Source of the DNA: Flavobacterium sp.
Lineage (GTDB): Bacteria; Bacteroidota; Bacteroidia; Flavobacteriales; Flavobacteriaceae
NCBI RefSeq assembly: GCF_027490375.1
Contig: NZ_JAIXYH010000040.1
Span: 62,001 to 126,000 of the forward strand
DNA: 64,000 bases
Direction: 5' to 3'
Shown: piece by piece, positions 55,952-64,000 of the stretch
Position numbering within the stretch: the stretch's first letter is position 1
Layout: every line of letters begins with the position of its first letter
Notes under the pieces: generated by a model
Told to the model about the DNA's origin: nothing
What the model saw: the letters and a program-made list of their open reading frames with translations, nothing else
Databases searched by the model: none
Made by a program: the position numbers and the translations under genes

Positions 55952-56877
55952 GCGCCAACTCCCCAGTTTTCTAATTCTTCTGCCGACCACAATTCGGGGA
56001 AGAAAATACGACGTTGATGTTTTGGGTGCATGTATTTTTTCCAATCACTACCGCCTGTGGCTTCGGTTCGTCCTTGCCCGCTGTCGATGTATTTCATTGC
56101 GGTTCGCAAGTGCCCCATAGTCCATTTGATGTTTACGGTGGAGTCGTAATGGCGCATAGCTGCGATTAGTTCCGGATTTTTGCGATCTTCTTCAGGCAGA
56201 AGTGTGAAACGTTTCCAGATGTTTCGTTGGTTATAGTATTCCATTTTTTCAAGAAATAGCGATTTGTACTTTCTCTCGAATTCTTGAATTAAATACGACT
56301 TTTTATTTGTGGAATAATCTTTACCTGCAGCTTGCCAATACAAATGTTCGAGTGCGTGTTCGTAAGGTGTGTTTCGGTTTATGGAAACGCGAAAACGGTC
56401 GTCGATTAGATTGATTAAGTCGGTAGATCCGAATTCAATAATGCGGTATTGTGCACTTTGGAAACCACTTGCTGGTGCGAGCGTGTTTCTGAATTTCATG
56501 TATTGGCTAACTTCCATGCCATCGCCCATGATGGTAAATGACGTGGTGAGCATATCGAAATAGCGGCTGATTCGCATCAGACGTTCGGTAAAAAACGAAG
56601 TGGTAAGCGATTCTGCGGCAGCGAGCTGATCTATTTCCCAGAGAATCATTTTGAACAGCAACTCATTAACTTGATGATACATGATAAAAACCATCTCGTC
56701 GGGTAGCGAGGTGCGTTGAGTTTGCAGGGAAAGTAAGGCGTCGGTTTGAATGTAATCCCAGTAGGTTAAAGGCTTGGAGTAGAGTAAACCTTCGAGATGC
56801 ATTTCGGGTTTAAGTCCGAGTGCTTCAAAGCGGTCTTCTATGCTTTTGTGTAGTGGGTCGGTATCTGTTTGGTTCAT
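55948..56877 (-). CDS. kynA: Tryptophan 2,3-dioxygenase
   Basis: 309 residues; oxidises tryptophan to N-formylkynurenine, the first step of the kynurenine route. Family marks: TYWDYIQTDALLSLQ, MVFIMYHQVNELLFKMIL, RFRVSIN and the heme-ligand helix WTMGHLRTAM, then TEATGGSDWKKYM. It sits between a DUF3108-like gene and the M23 gene with ATGA overlaps on both sides, an unusual partnership of a cytoplasmic heme enzyme with two envelope proteins. Confidence 0.93.
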   Translation of the reverse strand: MNQTDTDPLHKSIEDRFEALGLKPEMHLEGLLYSKPLTYWDYIQTDALLSLQTQRTSLPDEMVFIMYHQVNELLFKMILWEIDQLAAAESLTTSFFTERLMRISRYFDMLTTSFTIMGDGMEVSQYMKFRNTLAPASGFQSAQYRIIEFGSTDLINLIDDRFRVSINRNTPYEHALEHLYWQAAGKDYSTNKKSYLIQEFERKYKSLFLEKMEYYNQRNIWKRFTLLPEEDRKNPELIAAMRHYDSTVNIKWTMGHLRTAMKYIDSGQGRTEATGGSDWKKYMHPKHQRRIFFPELWSAEELENWGVGA

Positions 56878-57653
56878 TCAGCTTTAACTTTAACTTTAAA
56901 AGGATGTTTAAGTCCTCTATACCCTTCCAAATCTGCTTTTAAAGAACCCACTGCCAAGCTTGCTTTGATCCGAACGGGAATTTTATTGGCATCGTCTGAA
57001 ATCCAGACAGTTAAGCTTTCTTGTTCTTTAAATACACGACCGGCTTGAACGAACGGTCGGAAGATCATGGTTGGAATCGTGCCAAATTTAGTCTTAATAT
57101 CTTCCCGACCCATAAATTTCAGCTTAAATTTCGTGGTTTCGTCGTCGAAGAACATATCGATAGCTATGTATTCGCCCACTTTTAGGCGATTTATTGATGG
57201 ATGGTTTCGCAAATAATAGAACGTCGATAGAATATCTTGTGCGTTTTCAGGAACAGCAAATGTTTTTTCTGTTTTTTTACGATAATCCTTTACCAGTACT
57301 TTATCTGTGTTGCGATTGAAGAAGCCTTCTTGATCTTTTTTGTAACCACCTTCGTCAATTTTACGCACAAATTGATACGGATTTCCGGTTACTTTATCCA
57401 TGTAGGTTTCGTAATTATCTTCTACTTTAAAGAACAATTTCGATAATCCTGTTGTATAACCTTTGCCAACAGCGTGATATACTTTTTTATTGTTGATAAC
57501 GGCATCTTTTACTTCTAAAGTTGCATAGCCAGCAGTTACAAAGCCGTAATGAACGTGGAATTTGAAATACTCGCCCGTTTCAAATGCTCCGTCGGGTTGG
57601 CCTTTAAAGCTCGTTAGTGCGAGTAGTACAAGTAAAGCAATCACTTTTTTCAT
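56874..57653 (-). CDS. DUF3108-like secreted protein
   Basis: 259 residues from the ATG at 57653 (MKKVIALLVLLALTSFKG); the ORF track's earlier start lies within a terminator. The mature part (FHVHYGFVTAGYATLEVKDA ... FFDDETTKFKLKFMGREDIKTKFG ... VWISDDANKIPVRIKASLAVGSL) resembles DUF3108 envelope proteins. First gene of the coupled operon with the dioxygenase and M23 peptidase. Function unknown. Confidence 0.75.
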   Translation of the reverse strand: MKKVIALLVLLALTSFKGQPDGAFETGEYFKFHVHYGFVTAGYATLEVKDAVINNKKVYHAVGKGYTTGLSKLFFKVEDNYETYMDKVTGNPYQFVRKIDEGGYKKDQEGFFNRNTDKVLVKDYRKKTEKTFAVPENAQDILSTFYYLRNHPSINRLKVGEYIAIDMFFDDETTKFKLKFMGREDIKTKFGTIPTMIFRPFVQAGRVFKEQESLTVWISDDANKIPVRIKASLAVGSLKADLEGYRGLKHPFKVKVKAE

Positions 57654-57710
57654 AATCGTCTGTTTAGTTTTGAAGCAAAACTTTACAAAAGTTATTCCAA
57701 ACTTACTAAA

Positions 57711-57814
57711 ACAAAAAAACCCAGCCAAAGAGACTGAGTTTTAATGCTATTAACCAACCAAAACTATAAATTATGAAATTTATATAAAACTCCGGGAACC
57801 ACCCCATCGTTTTC
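57711..57814 (-). ncRNA. Candidate small RNA or attenuator leader, about 100 nt
   Basis: A strong promoter just upstream and an intrinsic terminator (AAACTCAG/CTGGGTTT stem, 9-base loop, seven T; 57742-57713) enclose about 100 nt on the minus strand. The unit lies between hpd and the DUF3108-kynA-M23 operon. Within it, a 33-codon ORF starting at 57807 (MGWFPEFYINF...) has three Trp, seven Phe and two Tyr and runs through the terminator stem. It could be a free-standing small RNA or a leader with an attenuator for the downstream operon. Confidence 0.4.
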
Positions 57815-57819
57815 AGGTA

Positions 57820-57850
57820 CAAAGATACGGTGCGGTTCGCCATAACCAAA
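57820..57850 (-). promoter_or_regulatory. Consensus promoter for the short transcript
   Basis: On the minus strand TTTG (57850-57847), 19 bases, then TATCTTTG (57827-57820): an exact consensus match. Confidence 0.7.
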
Positions 57851-57924
57851 ACATTTTGGAGGTTTAACAAATAATTGACAATAAATCAATCTAAAAACCT
57901 TGTTTTTTTAAGAATTTGTTAAAG

Positions 57925-59085
57925 TTACAGCGTTCCTCTTTTAGCTTGTTCACGCTCAATGGATTCAAACAGTGCTTTAAAATTTCCTGCACCAAATCCT
58001 CTTGCACCCATTCTTTGAATGATTTCAAAAAATAGAGTCGGACGGTCTTGAACTGGTTTTGTGAATATTTGCAGAAGATATCCTTCTTCGTCGGCATCGA
58101 TCATAATGGCCAAGCTTTCCAGCGTGTTGATGTCTTCTTTCATCACATTCATATGCTCGCCTAAACGTTCTGGTATAGCTTCGTAGTAAGCTTTTGGCGG
58201 TGGCGATAAGAATTCGACGCCGCGTTTTCTCAATTCGCTTACCGTGGAAATGATATCGTCGGTAGCGATGGCAATGTGTTGTACGCCGGGACCTCCGTAA
58301 AAGTCTAAATATTCTTCGATTTGCGAACGTTTTTTGCCTTCGGCTGGTTCGTTGATTGGGAATTTGATGCGTCCGTTGCCATTCGACATTACTTTACTCA
58401 TCAAAGCACTGTATTCGGTATTGATTTGCTTGTCGTCGAACGAAAGGAAATTCACGAATCCCATGACGTCTTCGTACCATTTAACCCAAGTGTTCATTTC
58501 GCCCCAGCCCACGTTTCCAACCATGTGATCGATGTATTTTAGGCCGGTTGACTCTGGTTTGTAATCGGATTCCCAGGTTTGATAACCGGGCAAGAAAATA
58601 CCTTTGTAGTTCTTGCGCTCCACGAAAATGTGAACGGTTTCGCCGTAAGTATAAATTCCGGAGCGAATTACAGTTCCGAATTCGTCTTCTTCAACGGTGG
58701 GTTCCATAAAGGGTTTTGCACCTCGTTTTGTTGTTTCGTTGTATGCTGAAGTGGCATCATCCACCCAAAGAGCCACGACCTTCACACCGTCGCCGTGCTT
58801 ACGTAGGTGATCGTTTATGGGAGAATCGGCGGTGAGTGGCGTTGTTAACACCAATCTAATTTTGTCTTGTTTAAGCACGTACGACGCTCGGTCTTTGACG
58901 CCGGTTTCTAAGCCCGCATATGCCAACGATTGGTATCCGAAAGCAGTTTTGTAGTAGTGCGCAGCTTGTTTTGCATTTCCTACATAAAGTTCCACGTAAT
59001 CGGTACCAAGAAGAGGTAAAAAGTCTTGTGCGCCTTCAAATATTTTTTCGAGTCCGTATTCTACGGATTTAATTTCTTTACTCAT
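57925..59085 (-). CDS. hpd: 4-hydroxyphenylpyruvate dioxygenase
   Basis: 386 residues; converts 4-hydroxyphenylpyruvate to homogentisate in tyrosine breakdown. Two vicinal-oxygen-chelate domains; the iron ligands are visible as IDHMVGNV, GVQHIAIATDDI and PTLFFEIIQRMGARGFGAGNFKALFE. The length is typical. hmgA, the next enzyme of the pathway, lies directly upstream on the same strand, with a palindromic repeat between them. Confidence 0.95.
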   Translation of the reverse strand: MSKEIKSVEYGLEKIFEGAQDFLPLLGTDYVELYVGNAKQAAHYYKTAFGYQSLAYAGLETGVKDRASYVLKQDKIRLVLTTPLTADSPINDHLRKHGDGVKVVALWVDDATSAYNETTKRGAKPFMEPTVEEDEFGTVIRSGIYTYGETVHIFVERKNYKGIFLPGYQTWESDYKPESTGLKYIDHMVGNVGWGEMNTWVKWYEDVMGFVNFLSFDDKQINTEYSALMSKVMSNGNGRIKFPINEPAEGKKRSQIEEYLDFYGGPGVQHIAIATDDIISTVSELRKRGVEFLSPPPKAYYEAIPERLGEHMNVMKEDINTLESLAIMIDADEEGYLLQIFTKPVQDRPTLFFEIIQRMGARGFGAGNFKALFESIEREQAKRGTL

Positions 59086-59105
59086 GTTTATTCGGTTTTG
59101 GTGCC

Positions 59106-59206
59106 CTAGCCCGGATTGCAGCGGCTATCCTTTTTGGGCTAAGGCGAAATTTTTAATTATAGCGGGCTGTTGCCCAAAAAGATAATAGCGGAAAGCCGGA
59201 TTAGCT
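59106..59206. repeat. Imperfect palindromic intergenic element (family B)
   Basis: AGCCCGGATTGCAGCGG...ATCCTTTTTGGGC and GCCCAAAAAGATAATAGCGG...CCGGATTAGCT form long imperfect inverted arms around an AT-rich centre. Related arms occur at 14485-14560 and 5411-5549. Confidence 0.6.
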
Positions 59207-59207
59207 C

Positions 59208-60365
59208 CTAATCAACCCAACTTTTATAATACTTTCCGTCGTCTATTCCCATAGCTTCTTCGGTAACCATTAATGGCCTGAAAGTATCAACCATTACTGC
59301 TAATTCGGCGGTTTCGGTTTGTCCGATGCTGCGTTCCATAGCGCCTGGTGCGGGTCCGTGCGGAATTCCTTTCGGGTGCAAGGTAATGTGTCCTTGTTCG
59401 ATATTATTTCGGCTCATAAAGTCGCCATCCACGTAATACAAAACTTCATCCGAGTCGATGTTACTGTGGTTGTAAGGTGCGGGAATGGCTTGCGGATGGT
59501 AGTCGTACAAACGCGGGCAAAACGAGCAAACCACAAAAGTTGCAGTTTCGAAAGTTTGGTGTACTGGTGGCGGTTGGTGTACGCGTCCGGTAATTGGTTC
59601 GAAGTTGTGAATGCTGAAGGCGTACGGAAAATTGTAGCCGTCCCAGCCAACTACATCAAAGGGATGAGTGGCGTAAACCAATTCGTGCATCATGCCTTCT
59701 TTTTTGATTTTCACGATGAAATCGCCTTTTTGATCGTACGATTCAAGCTCGGTTGGGAGTTTGAAGTCGCGTTCGCAAAACGGACTGTGCTCAAGGTGTT
59801 GTCCCGACTCGTTTTTATAGCGTTTCGGAGTGTAGAAAGGTGTGTACGATTCGACATAGAACAAGCGATTGTCGGTGGTGTCGAATTGTATTTGGTAAAT
59901 CATGCCTCTCGGAATGATGAGGTAATCGCCGTATTCAAAAGGGATATTTCCCATCATGGTGCGTAAAGTGCCTTTTCCTTTGTGGATGAAAATCATTTCA
60001 TCGGCGTCGGCATTTTTGTAGAAGTATGAGGTAAGTGATTCTTGCGGAGCGGCAAGTCCGATGATGCAATCTCTGTTGAGGAGCATGGCTTTTCGGCTCT
60101 CGAGGAAATCGGCGGTTGGTTTCAGGTCGAAACCTTTAAGCAAGAGCGATTTGATGTTTTTTTCGATGGCGATTTTAGGTTGGACATCGTATGATTTCAG
60201 GATTTCCTTTACTTGCGTTGGTCTGTGAATGTGATAGAGTAGGGAGGAATGTCCGTGAAATCCTTCGGTTCCGAACAATTGTTCGTAGTAGTAGCCGCCA
60301 GTAGGTTTCTCGAAAGTTACGTGGCGTTTTTGTGGAAAAGTTCCGAGTTTGTGATAAATAGGCAT
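59208..60365 (-). CDS. hmgA: Homogentisate 1,2-dioxygenase
   Basis: 385 residues; opens homogentisate to maleylacetoacetate. The cupin-type fold shows GKGTLRTMMGNIPFEYGDYLIIPRG, FVVCSFCPRLYDYHPQAIPAPYNHSN, DEVLYYVDGDF and the iron-site segment HPKGIPHGPAPGAMERS. It is shorter than the mammalian enzyme, as is common in Bacteroidota. It lies upstream of hpd on the same strand. Confidence 0.92.
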   Translation of the reverse strand: MPIYHKLGTFPQKRHVTFEKPTGGYYYEQLFGTEGFHGHSSLLYHIHRPTQVKEILKSYDVQPKIAIEKNIKSLLLKGFDLKPTADFLESRKAMLLNRDCIIGLAAPQESLTSYFYKNADADEMIFIHKGKGTLRTMMGNIPFEYGDYLIIPRGMIYQIQFDTTDNRLFYVESYTPFYTPKRYKNESGQHLEHSPFCERDFKLPTELESYDQKGDFIVKIKKEGMMHELVYATHPFDVVGWDGYNFPYAFSIHNFEPITGRVHQPPPVHQTFETATFVVCSFCPRLYDYHPQAIPAPYNHSNIDSDEVLYYVDGDFMSRNNIEQGHITLHPKGIPHGPAPGAMERSIGQTETAELAVMVDTFRPLMVTEEAMGIDDGKYYKSWVD

Positions 60366-60490
60366 AGTGATGAAATTTTAATTCTGTAAATAAGTAACGA
60401 ACAGAAAAAAAACATCATTCCGGATTTCGCTTAATCAGGAATTTGAGTAAAATCGGTAAACAAAGCCATTGATTCATCAATACAAATATC

Positions 60491-60525
60491 TAAAAAAAAT
60501 CCGGGCGAAATACGACCCGGATTCT
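60491..60525 (-). terminator. Terminator after the amino-acid permease
   Basis: Minus-strand stem ATCCGGG/CCCGGAT with a 9-base loop, followed by a run of T. Confidence 0.8.
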
Positions 60526-60532
60526 TAAGTTT

Positions 60533-62017
60533 TTATTCAATTTGGTTGAGGTTTGATTTTCGTTTGCCGTAAGCGAAGTAAACCAATATTCCGATTGTTC
60601 CCCAAATGATGAAGGCGATCCAGGTTTCTGGACGCACGAAGTACATTAGAAATAAGTTGAAAGCAACGCCTAATGTGCCTACTAGGTAAACAAAAGGAGT
60701 TTTGTATGGGCGTTCTAATTCTGGTTTTTTAACGCGTAAAATCATTACGGCAACACAAACCATGGCAAAAGCAAGAAGAGTTCCCATAGAGCACATTTCG
60801 CTTACTTTGTTAATTGGTGTTAGCGCTGCTGTTACAGATATGATTAAACCAACTAAAATGGTTGATTTGTGTGGTGTTTTGAAAATCGGGTGAAGCGTTT
60901 TGAAGAAGTTTGGCAACAGGCCATCTTTAGCCATTCCTAAGAAAATACGGGTCTGCCCGAGCATCATTACCAACATTACGCTTGTTAATCCGGCAGTTGC
61001 AGCGAGGGTAATGATAAATACCGCCCAGGTGATACCGTTTTCGCTAAATGCAGAAGCTACTGGTGCCGCTTTATCGAGTTGGTCGTATTTCACCATTCCT
61101 GTTAAAACTAGGGAAACTAGAATGTACAATACGGTACAAATAAGTAAAGATGCAACTATGGCGAACGGAACGTCTTTTTTCGGATTGATAGCTTCTCCAG
61201 CTTGTGTAGATACGGCGTCGAATCCGATATATGCGAAGAAAACGATAGTTGCGGCGGTAAGTACGCCACCAAATCCGAAGCTTACTTTTTCGACACCATC
61301 GATTAATGTTGTTGTTTCAGTTGGAATGAAAGGATCCCAATTCGCAGGTTCTATGTAGAAAGCACCACAAATGATTACGAAAAGAACAACCGCTACTTTT
61401 ATTATCACGATAATGTTGTTGGTTTTAGCAGCTTCTTTGATGCCTTTTACCAAGATATACGTTACAACCCAAGTAATTAAAAATGCAGGTAAATTGAATG
61501 CAAAACTAGGTTCGGCAATCAGATTACTCGGATTTTCTGCGTTGTGTTCAGCGACTTTAGCTACGGCAGTTGCATAATCGTTGCACAACCAAATTGGAAA
61601 ATCGATACCAAACAAATGAAGTAGTTTTACAAAGTATCCACTCCACGCCACCGCTACTGTGGTAGCACCCATCATGTATTCTAGAATGAGGTTCCATCCG
61701 ATAAACCAAGCGAAGATTTCCCCGACAGTACCGTAAGCGTAGGCATAAGCACTTCCTTCAACAGGCAAAACCGACGCAAATTCGGCGTAACACAATGAAG
61801 CGAATAAACAACCAATTCCTGCAATAACAAATGAAAGGGCAAGTGCTGGTCCGGCATAATCGTGGGCAGCAATTCCGGTCAAGGTGAAAATACCACCTCC
61901 GATAATTGCGCCTATTCCCAGTGAGGTAAGTCCCCATTTTGTTAGCACGCGCTTGAGGTCGTTTTTCTTCATATCGGCTTCAAAGGCCGAAACAGGTTTA
62001 ACTCTCCAAATTGACAT
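60533..62017 (-). CDS. APC-family amino-acid permease
   Basis: 494 residues with about 12-14 membrane helices. The first helix has GIGAIIGGGIFTLTG, the unwound substrate site of the APC superfamily, and ASLCYAEFASVLPVEGSAYAYAY follows, as in cationic amino-acid transporter (CAT)-type permeases. The substrate is unknown; the neighbouring tyrosine and tryptophan catabolic genes make aromatic amino acids worth considering. It has its own promoter and terminator. Confidence 0.85.
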   Translation of the reverse strand: MSIWRVKPVSAFEADMKKNDLKRVLTKWGLTSLGIGAIIGGGIFTLTGIAAHDYAGPALALSFVIAGIGCLFASLCYAEFASVLPVEGSAYAYAYGTVGEIFAWFIGWNLILEYMMGATTVAVAWSGYFVKLLHLFGIDFPIWLCNDYATAVAKVAEHNAENPSNLIAEPSFAFNLPAFLITWVVTYILVKGIKEAAKTNNIIVIIKVAVVLFVIICGAFYIEPANWDPFIPTETTTLIDGVEKVSFGFGGVLTAATIVFFAYIGFDAVSTQAGEAINPKKDVPFAIVASLLICTVLYILVSLVLTGMVKYDQLDKAAPVASAFSENGITWAVFIITLAATAGLTSVMLVMMLGQTRIFLGMAKDGLLPNFFKTLHPIFKTPHKSTILVGLIISVTAALTPINKVSEMCSMGTLLAFAMVCVAVMILRVKKPELERPYKTPFVYLVGTLGVAFNLFLMYFVRPETWIAFIIWGTIGILVYFAYGKRKSNLNQIE

Positions 62018-62048
62018 AAAAATTGTTTTGTGACGTATTAATAGATGC

Positions 62049-62081
62049 CAAATATATCTTTTTTACGGATATGTCGAACAA
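62049..62081 (-). promoter_or_regulatory. Promoter for the permease
   Basis: On the minus strand TTG (62081-62079), 22 bases, then TATATTTG (62056-62049), 32 bases before the start codon. Confidence 0.6.
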
Positions 62082-62119
62082 TTCATCTTATTGCGCTGAG
62101 TAAAATGCCTCAGTACAAA

Positions 62120-64000
62120 TCAAAATACAAATCCGATGCTGAACCAAGTGAAACCATTACCGGTTTCCGGCGACCAAGAATACTTGATTTCGGCGGGTCC
62201 GATTATGGTTTCGAGGCCGTAACCTATTGCATAACCTGAAAGTCGGGGTCTTGATATCCAATCAGAAGTCTGAAACAATCGATTTCCTAAATTCATAAAA
62301 TTAGCCGCAAGGTTGATGTGGTGCTTGCGGTAAAATTCGTAATCGAAAGTACCAGCAGCTCTGATGTAACTGTCGGCACTCAGACTCACAAAATTATATC
62401 CGTAAAATGGTTTGATGTTCAAAATCTCGGTAAATCCATATCCGCCGAAAGTGAAGTTAAAGAAATCTATTGTTCGTTCACCAATAGCAAAACCAGCATC
62501 AGATTCAAGCTTTAAAGTTGTTCGTGGAAAAAACTTCGTTGCAAAGGCCACGTGTCCTTTAGCTAACGAAAATGGTTCGAATTCTTGTGTGTAATTCGTC
62601 GAGTAAAACAAGTGTTGAACATCTGCACCAAACATCCAGCCCGACTTTGGAAAATACCGATTATCAAAACTGTCGAATTTTAAGTAACTAAAAACGCTGT
62701 AGTAATTGCTTTGCTCGAAAAGTGGCGCCGTATCTTCTAAAGTTTCCGACTTGATTCGAATATTCTGATGTTCGAGCCCACCACCCAGCATGAGCCGTTC
62801 TAGAAATAATGTTTGAACATATATCTGATTCTGCCAATTTTCCACATCGAGATTGAGAGAAGAAACCCCCAGCAATTCTAAGATACGCCCATCGTTGAAG
62901 TCGGTCTTTGCGTTTCGATTAAACGAATTGAATCGACTCCTAAATCCGTAACTCCAATAAAAACCGTTATCGATGTAATAGTCTAAATTGTATCGTAACT
63001 GGTCTCCCAGCATGGCATCAACTGAAAGGACATCGTTTTTAAAAAGCGTTTTTTTATTGGTAACATTTAGAAGTACCGCGCTTTTAAAAAGACCGTCGTA
63101 ATGTGCACCAATTTTAAAAAAAGTTCTATTCGGATTTTCAACTAGTTGCAAAATCAAATCGTCGCGATCGCCATTATCTTCAAATTCGTAAGAAATGCCA
63201 CTAAAGTTTTGAGTAGCATTTAGGTTGTTAATTCCTGTTCGAATCTGATCGTAAGTAACTTGCGTGTCGGGTTTAATCTTTAGCTTACCTAGAACGTAAG
63301 CACGGGTGTAGTTTTTAAGTTTACCGGTCTGAATTCTGCCAATAAACAAAGAGTCTGGAGCTGCTTTGAGTTCTTTTTTATGATTATATAAGGTATCGCC
63401 TAAAGCTTTAATTTTTTCATAAACCGTAAACGCTGCTTCTTCTCCAGCTCGAATAATTGCAGCACCATCGTCGAACGAAATAACGGTATATCCCGACACA
63501 TCAGGTTTTATGTAAACATCTGTTTGTTCGGCTTTTTCTTTCATGCGTTCCAACATTCCCATATTGGAGATTTGCACCAAGATACGTGTTGCATCGCGCA
63601 ATGCATTGCGGTCTTTTAATCCGTCTTGAACGTCAACACCAATGATAAAATCAGCTCCCATGTTGCGAACTTCTTGAATGGGATAGTTATTCACCACACC
63701 TCCGTCAATCAACAAGCGCCCGTTGCGTTCCACAGGAGCAAACAAACTCGGAAACGAGCTACTAGCAAGCATTGCCTGTGGTAAGGAACCGTCTTTCATA
63801 ATTACTTGCTGACCAGTTTCTATATCGGTTGCAATACATATAAACGGAATCGGCAAGTCGGAGAATTTTTTGATGTGCCTAACATTTGCCGTCAAGCGCG
63901 AAAGTAAATTGTAGTTGTACATGCCTTTTGATAAAGCAGTGGGAATCCCAATTTTAAATTTATTGAAAGGTAAAGTAAGCGCGTACATTTCGTCGTTACG
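62120..64000 (-). CDS. Patatin-like phospholipase with POTRA and Omp85-type barrel (5' truncated)
   Basis: The frame runs off the window edge (four more codons precede the ATG at 63988), so the N-terminus with the GXSXG nucleophile is missing. Visible are the patatin Asp motif LLIDGGVVNNYPIQ, a POTRA-like stretch (SLFIGRIQTGKLKNYTRAYVLGKLK) and a C-terminal 16-stranded-type barrel (about the last 330 residues) ending WFSIGFVF. This architecture is that of PlpD/type Vd-like proteins, which export or display a lipase at the outer membrane. Confidence 0.85.
   Translation of the reverse strand, partial: RNDEMYALTLPFNKFKIGIPTALSKGMYNYNLLSRLTANVRHIKKFSDLPIPFICIATDIETGQQVIMKDGSLPQAMLASSSFPSLFAPVERNGRLLIDGGVVNNYPIQEVRNMGADFIIGVDVQDGLKDRNALRDATRILVQISNMGMLERMKEKAEQTDVYIKPDVSGYTVISFDDGAAIIRAGEEAAFTVYEKIKALGDTLYNHKKELKAAPDSLFIGRIQTGKLKNYTRAYVLGKLKIKPDTQVTYDQIRTGINNLNATQNFSGISYEFEDNGDRDDLILQLVENPNRTFFKIGAHYDGLFKSAVLLNVTNKKTLFKNDVLSVDAMLGDQLRYNLDYYIDNGFYWSYGFRSRFNSFNRNAKTDFNDGRILELLGVSSLNLDVENWQNQIYVQTLFLERLMLGGGLEHQNIRIKSETLEDTAPLFEQSNYYSVFSYLKFDSFDNRYFPKSGWMFGADVQHLFYSTNYTQEFEPFSLAKGHVAFATKFFPRTTLKLESDAGFAIGERTIDFFNFTFGGYGFTEILNIKPFYGYNFVSLSADSYIRAAGTFDYEFYRKHHINLAANFMNLGNRLFQTSDWISRPRLSGYAIGYGLETIIGPAEIKYSWSPETGNGFTWFSIGFVF

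Noticed and set aside
57562-57744. 60-aa plus-strand ORF over the terminator
   Set aside because: Antisense shadow of the DUF3108-like gene start and its leader.

Overview
The window is a chromosomal segment of a Bacteroidota genome, most likely a Flavobacteriaceae member close to Flavobacterium. The evidence is a type IX secretion component (SprE/PorW) and T9SS C-terminal sorting domains, a SusC/SusD polysaccharide utilisation locus, strong promoters of the form TTTG-N19-TAnnTTTG, almost no Shine-Dalgarno sites, and an F-type ATP synthase split into atpBEFHAG and atpDC blocks. Gene functions below come from family recognition by eye; no database search was run.

Layout. 1-3.9 kb is accessory: a decayed XRE regulator, a RelE/ParE-type toxin-antitoxin pair, an orphan 238-aa protein and a 490-aa protein joining a two-helix membrane domain (DUF4231/SLATT-like) to a trypsin-like protease with an intact H-D-S triad. 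3.9-5.3 kb is amt. 5.6-14.4 kb is sprE followed by the ATP synthase block (atpZ-like, atpI-like, atpB-E-F-H-A-G). 14.8-23.3 kb lies between the two ATP synthase blocks and holds a TonB receptor with an SGNH-hydrolase lipoprotein and two tandem T9SS-secreted SBBP-repeat proteins. 23.5-25.3 kb is atpDC. 25.5-30.4 kb holds tatD, rplU-rpmA, a repeat-rich spacer with tRNA-Ser(GGA), ansA and an acyltransferase. 31-47.6 kb is a beta-1,3-glucan (laminarin-type) utilisation locus: a T9SS-secreted protein of four 171-aa modules, a membrane-spanning LuxR-type regulator, SusC, SusD, a surface glycan-binding lipoprotein with two of the same modules, a GH16 lipoprotein, a GH3 lipoprotein and a secreted GH16. 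47.6-54.7 kb mixes repeats, small envelope proteins, a CYTH protein, two RlpA-like proteins and pgi. 54.7-64 kb is mostly on the minus strand: M23 peptidase, tryptophan 2,3-dioxygenase, a DUF3108-like protein, hpd, hmgA, an amino-acid permease and a truncated patatin/Omp85 protein.

How the genes work together. The glucan locus reads as a full pathway: the GH16 enzymes cut beta-1,3-glucan at the surface, the SGBP and SusCD bind and import oligosaccharides, GH3 releases glucose, and pgi (elsewhere) feeds it to glycolysis. hpd, hmgA, the dioxygenase and the permease point to aromatic amino-acid catabolism. sprE would support secretion of the three CTD-bearing proteins seen here.

Most notable non-gene structure: a family of short elements with terminal inverted repeats and a covarying central hairpin (four copies), a second family of GC-rich imperfect palindromes in intergenic regions, a 112-bp tandem repeat beside tRNA-Ser, identical 29-bp terminators flanking the SBBP pair, and a compact promoter-to-terminator unit of about 100 nt upstream of the dioxygenase operon.
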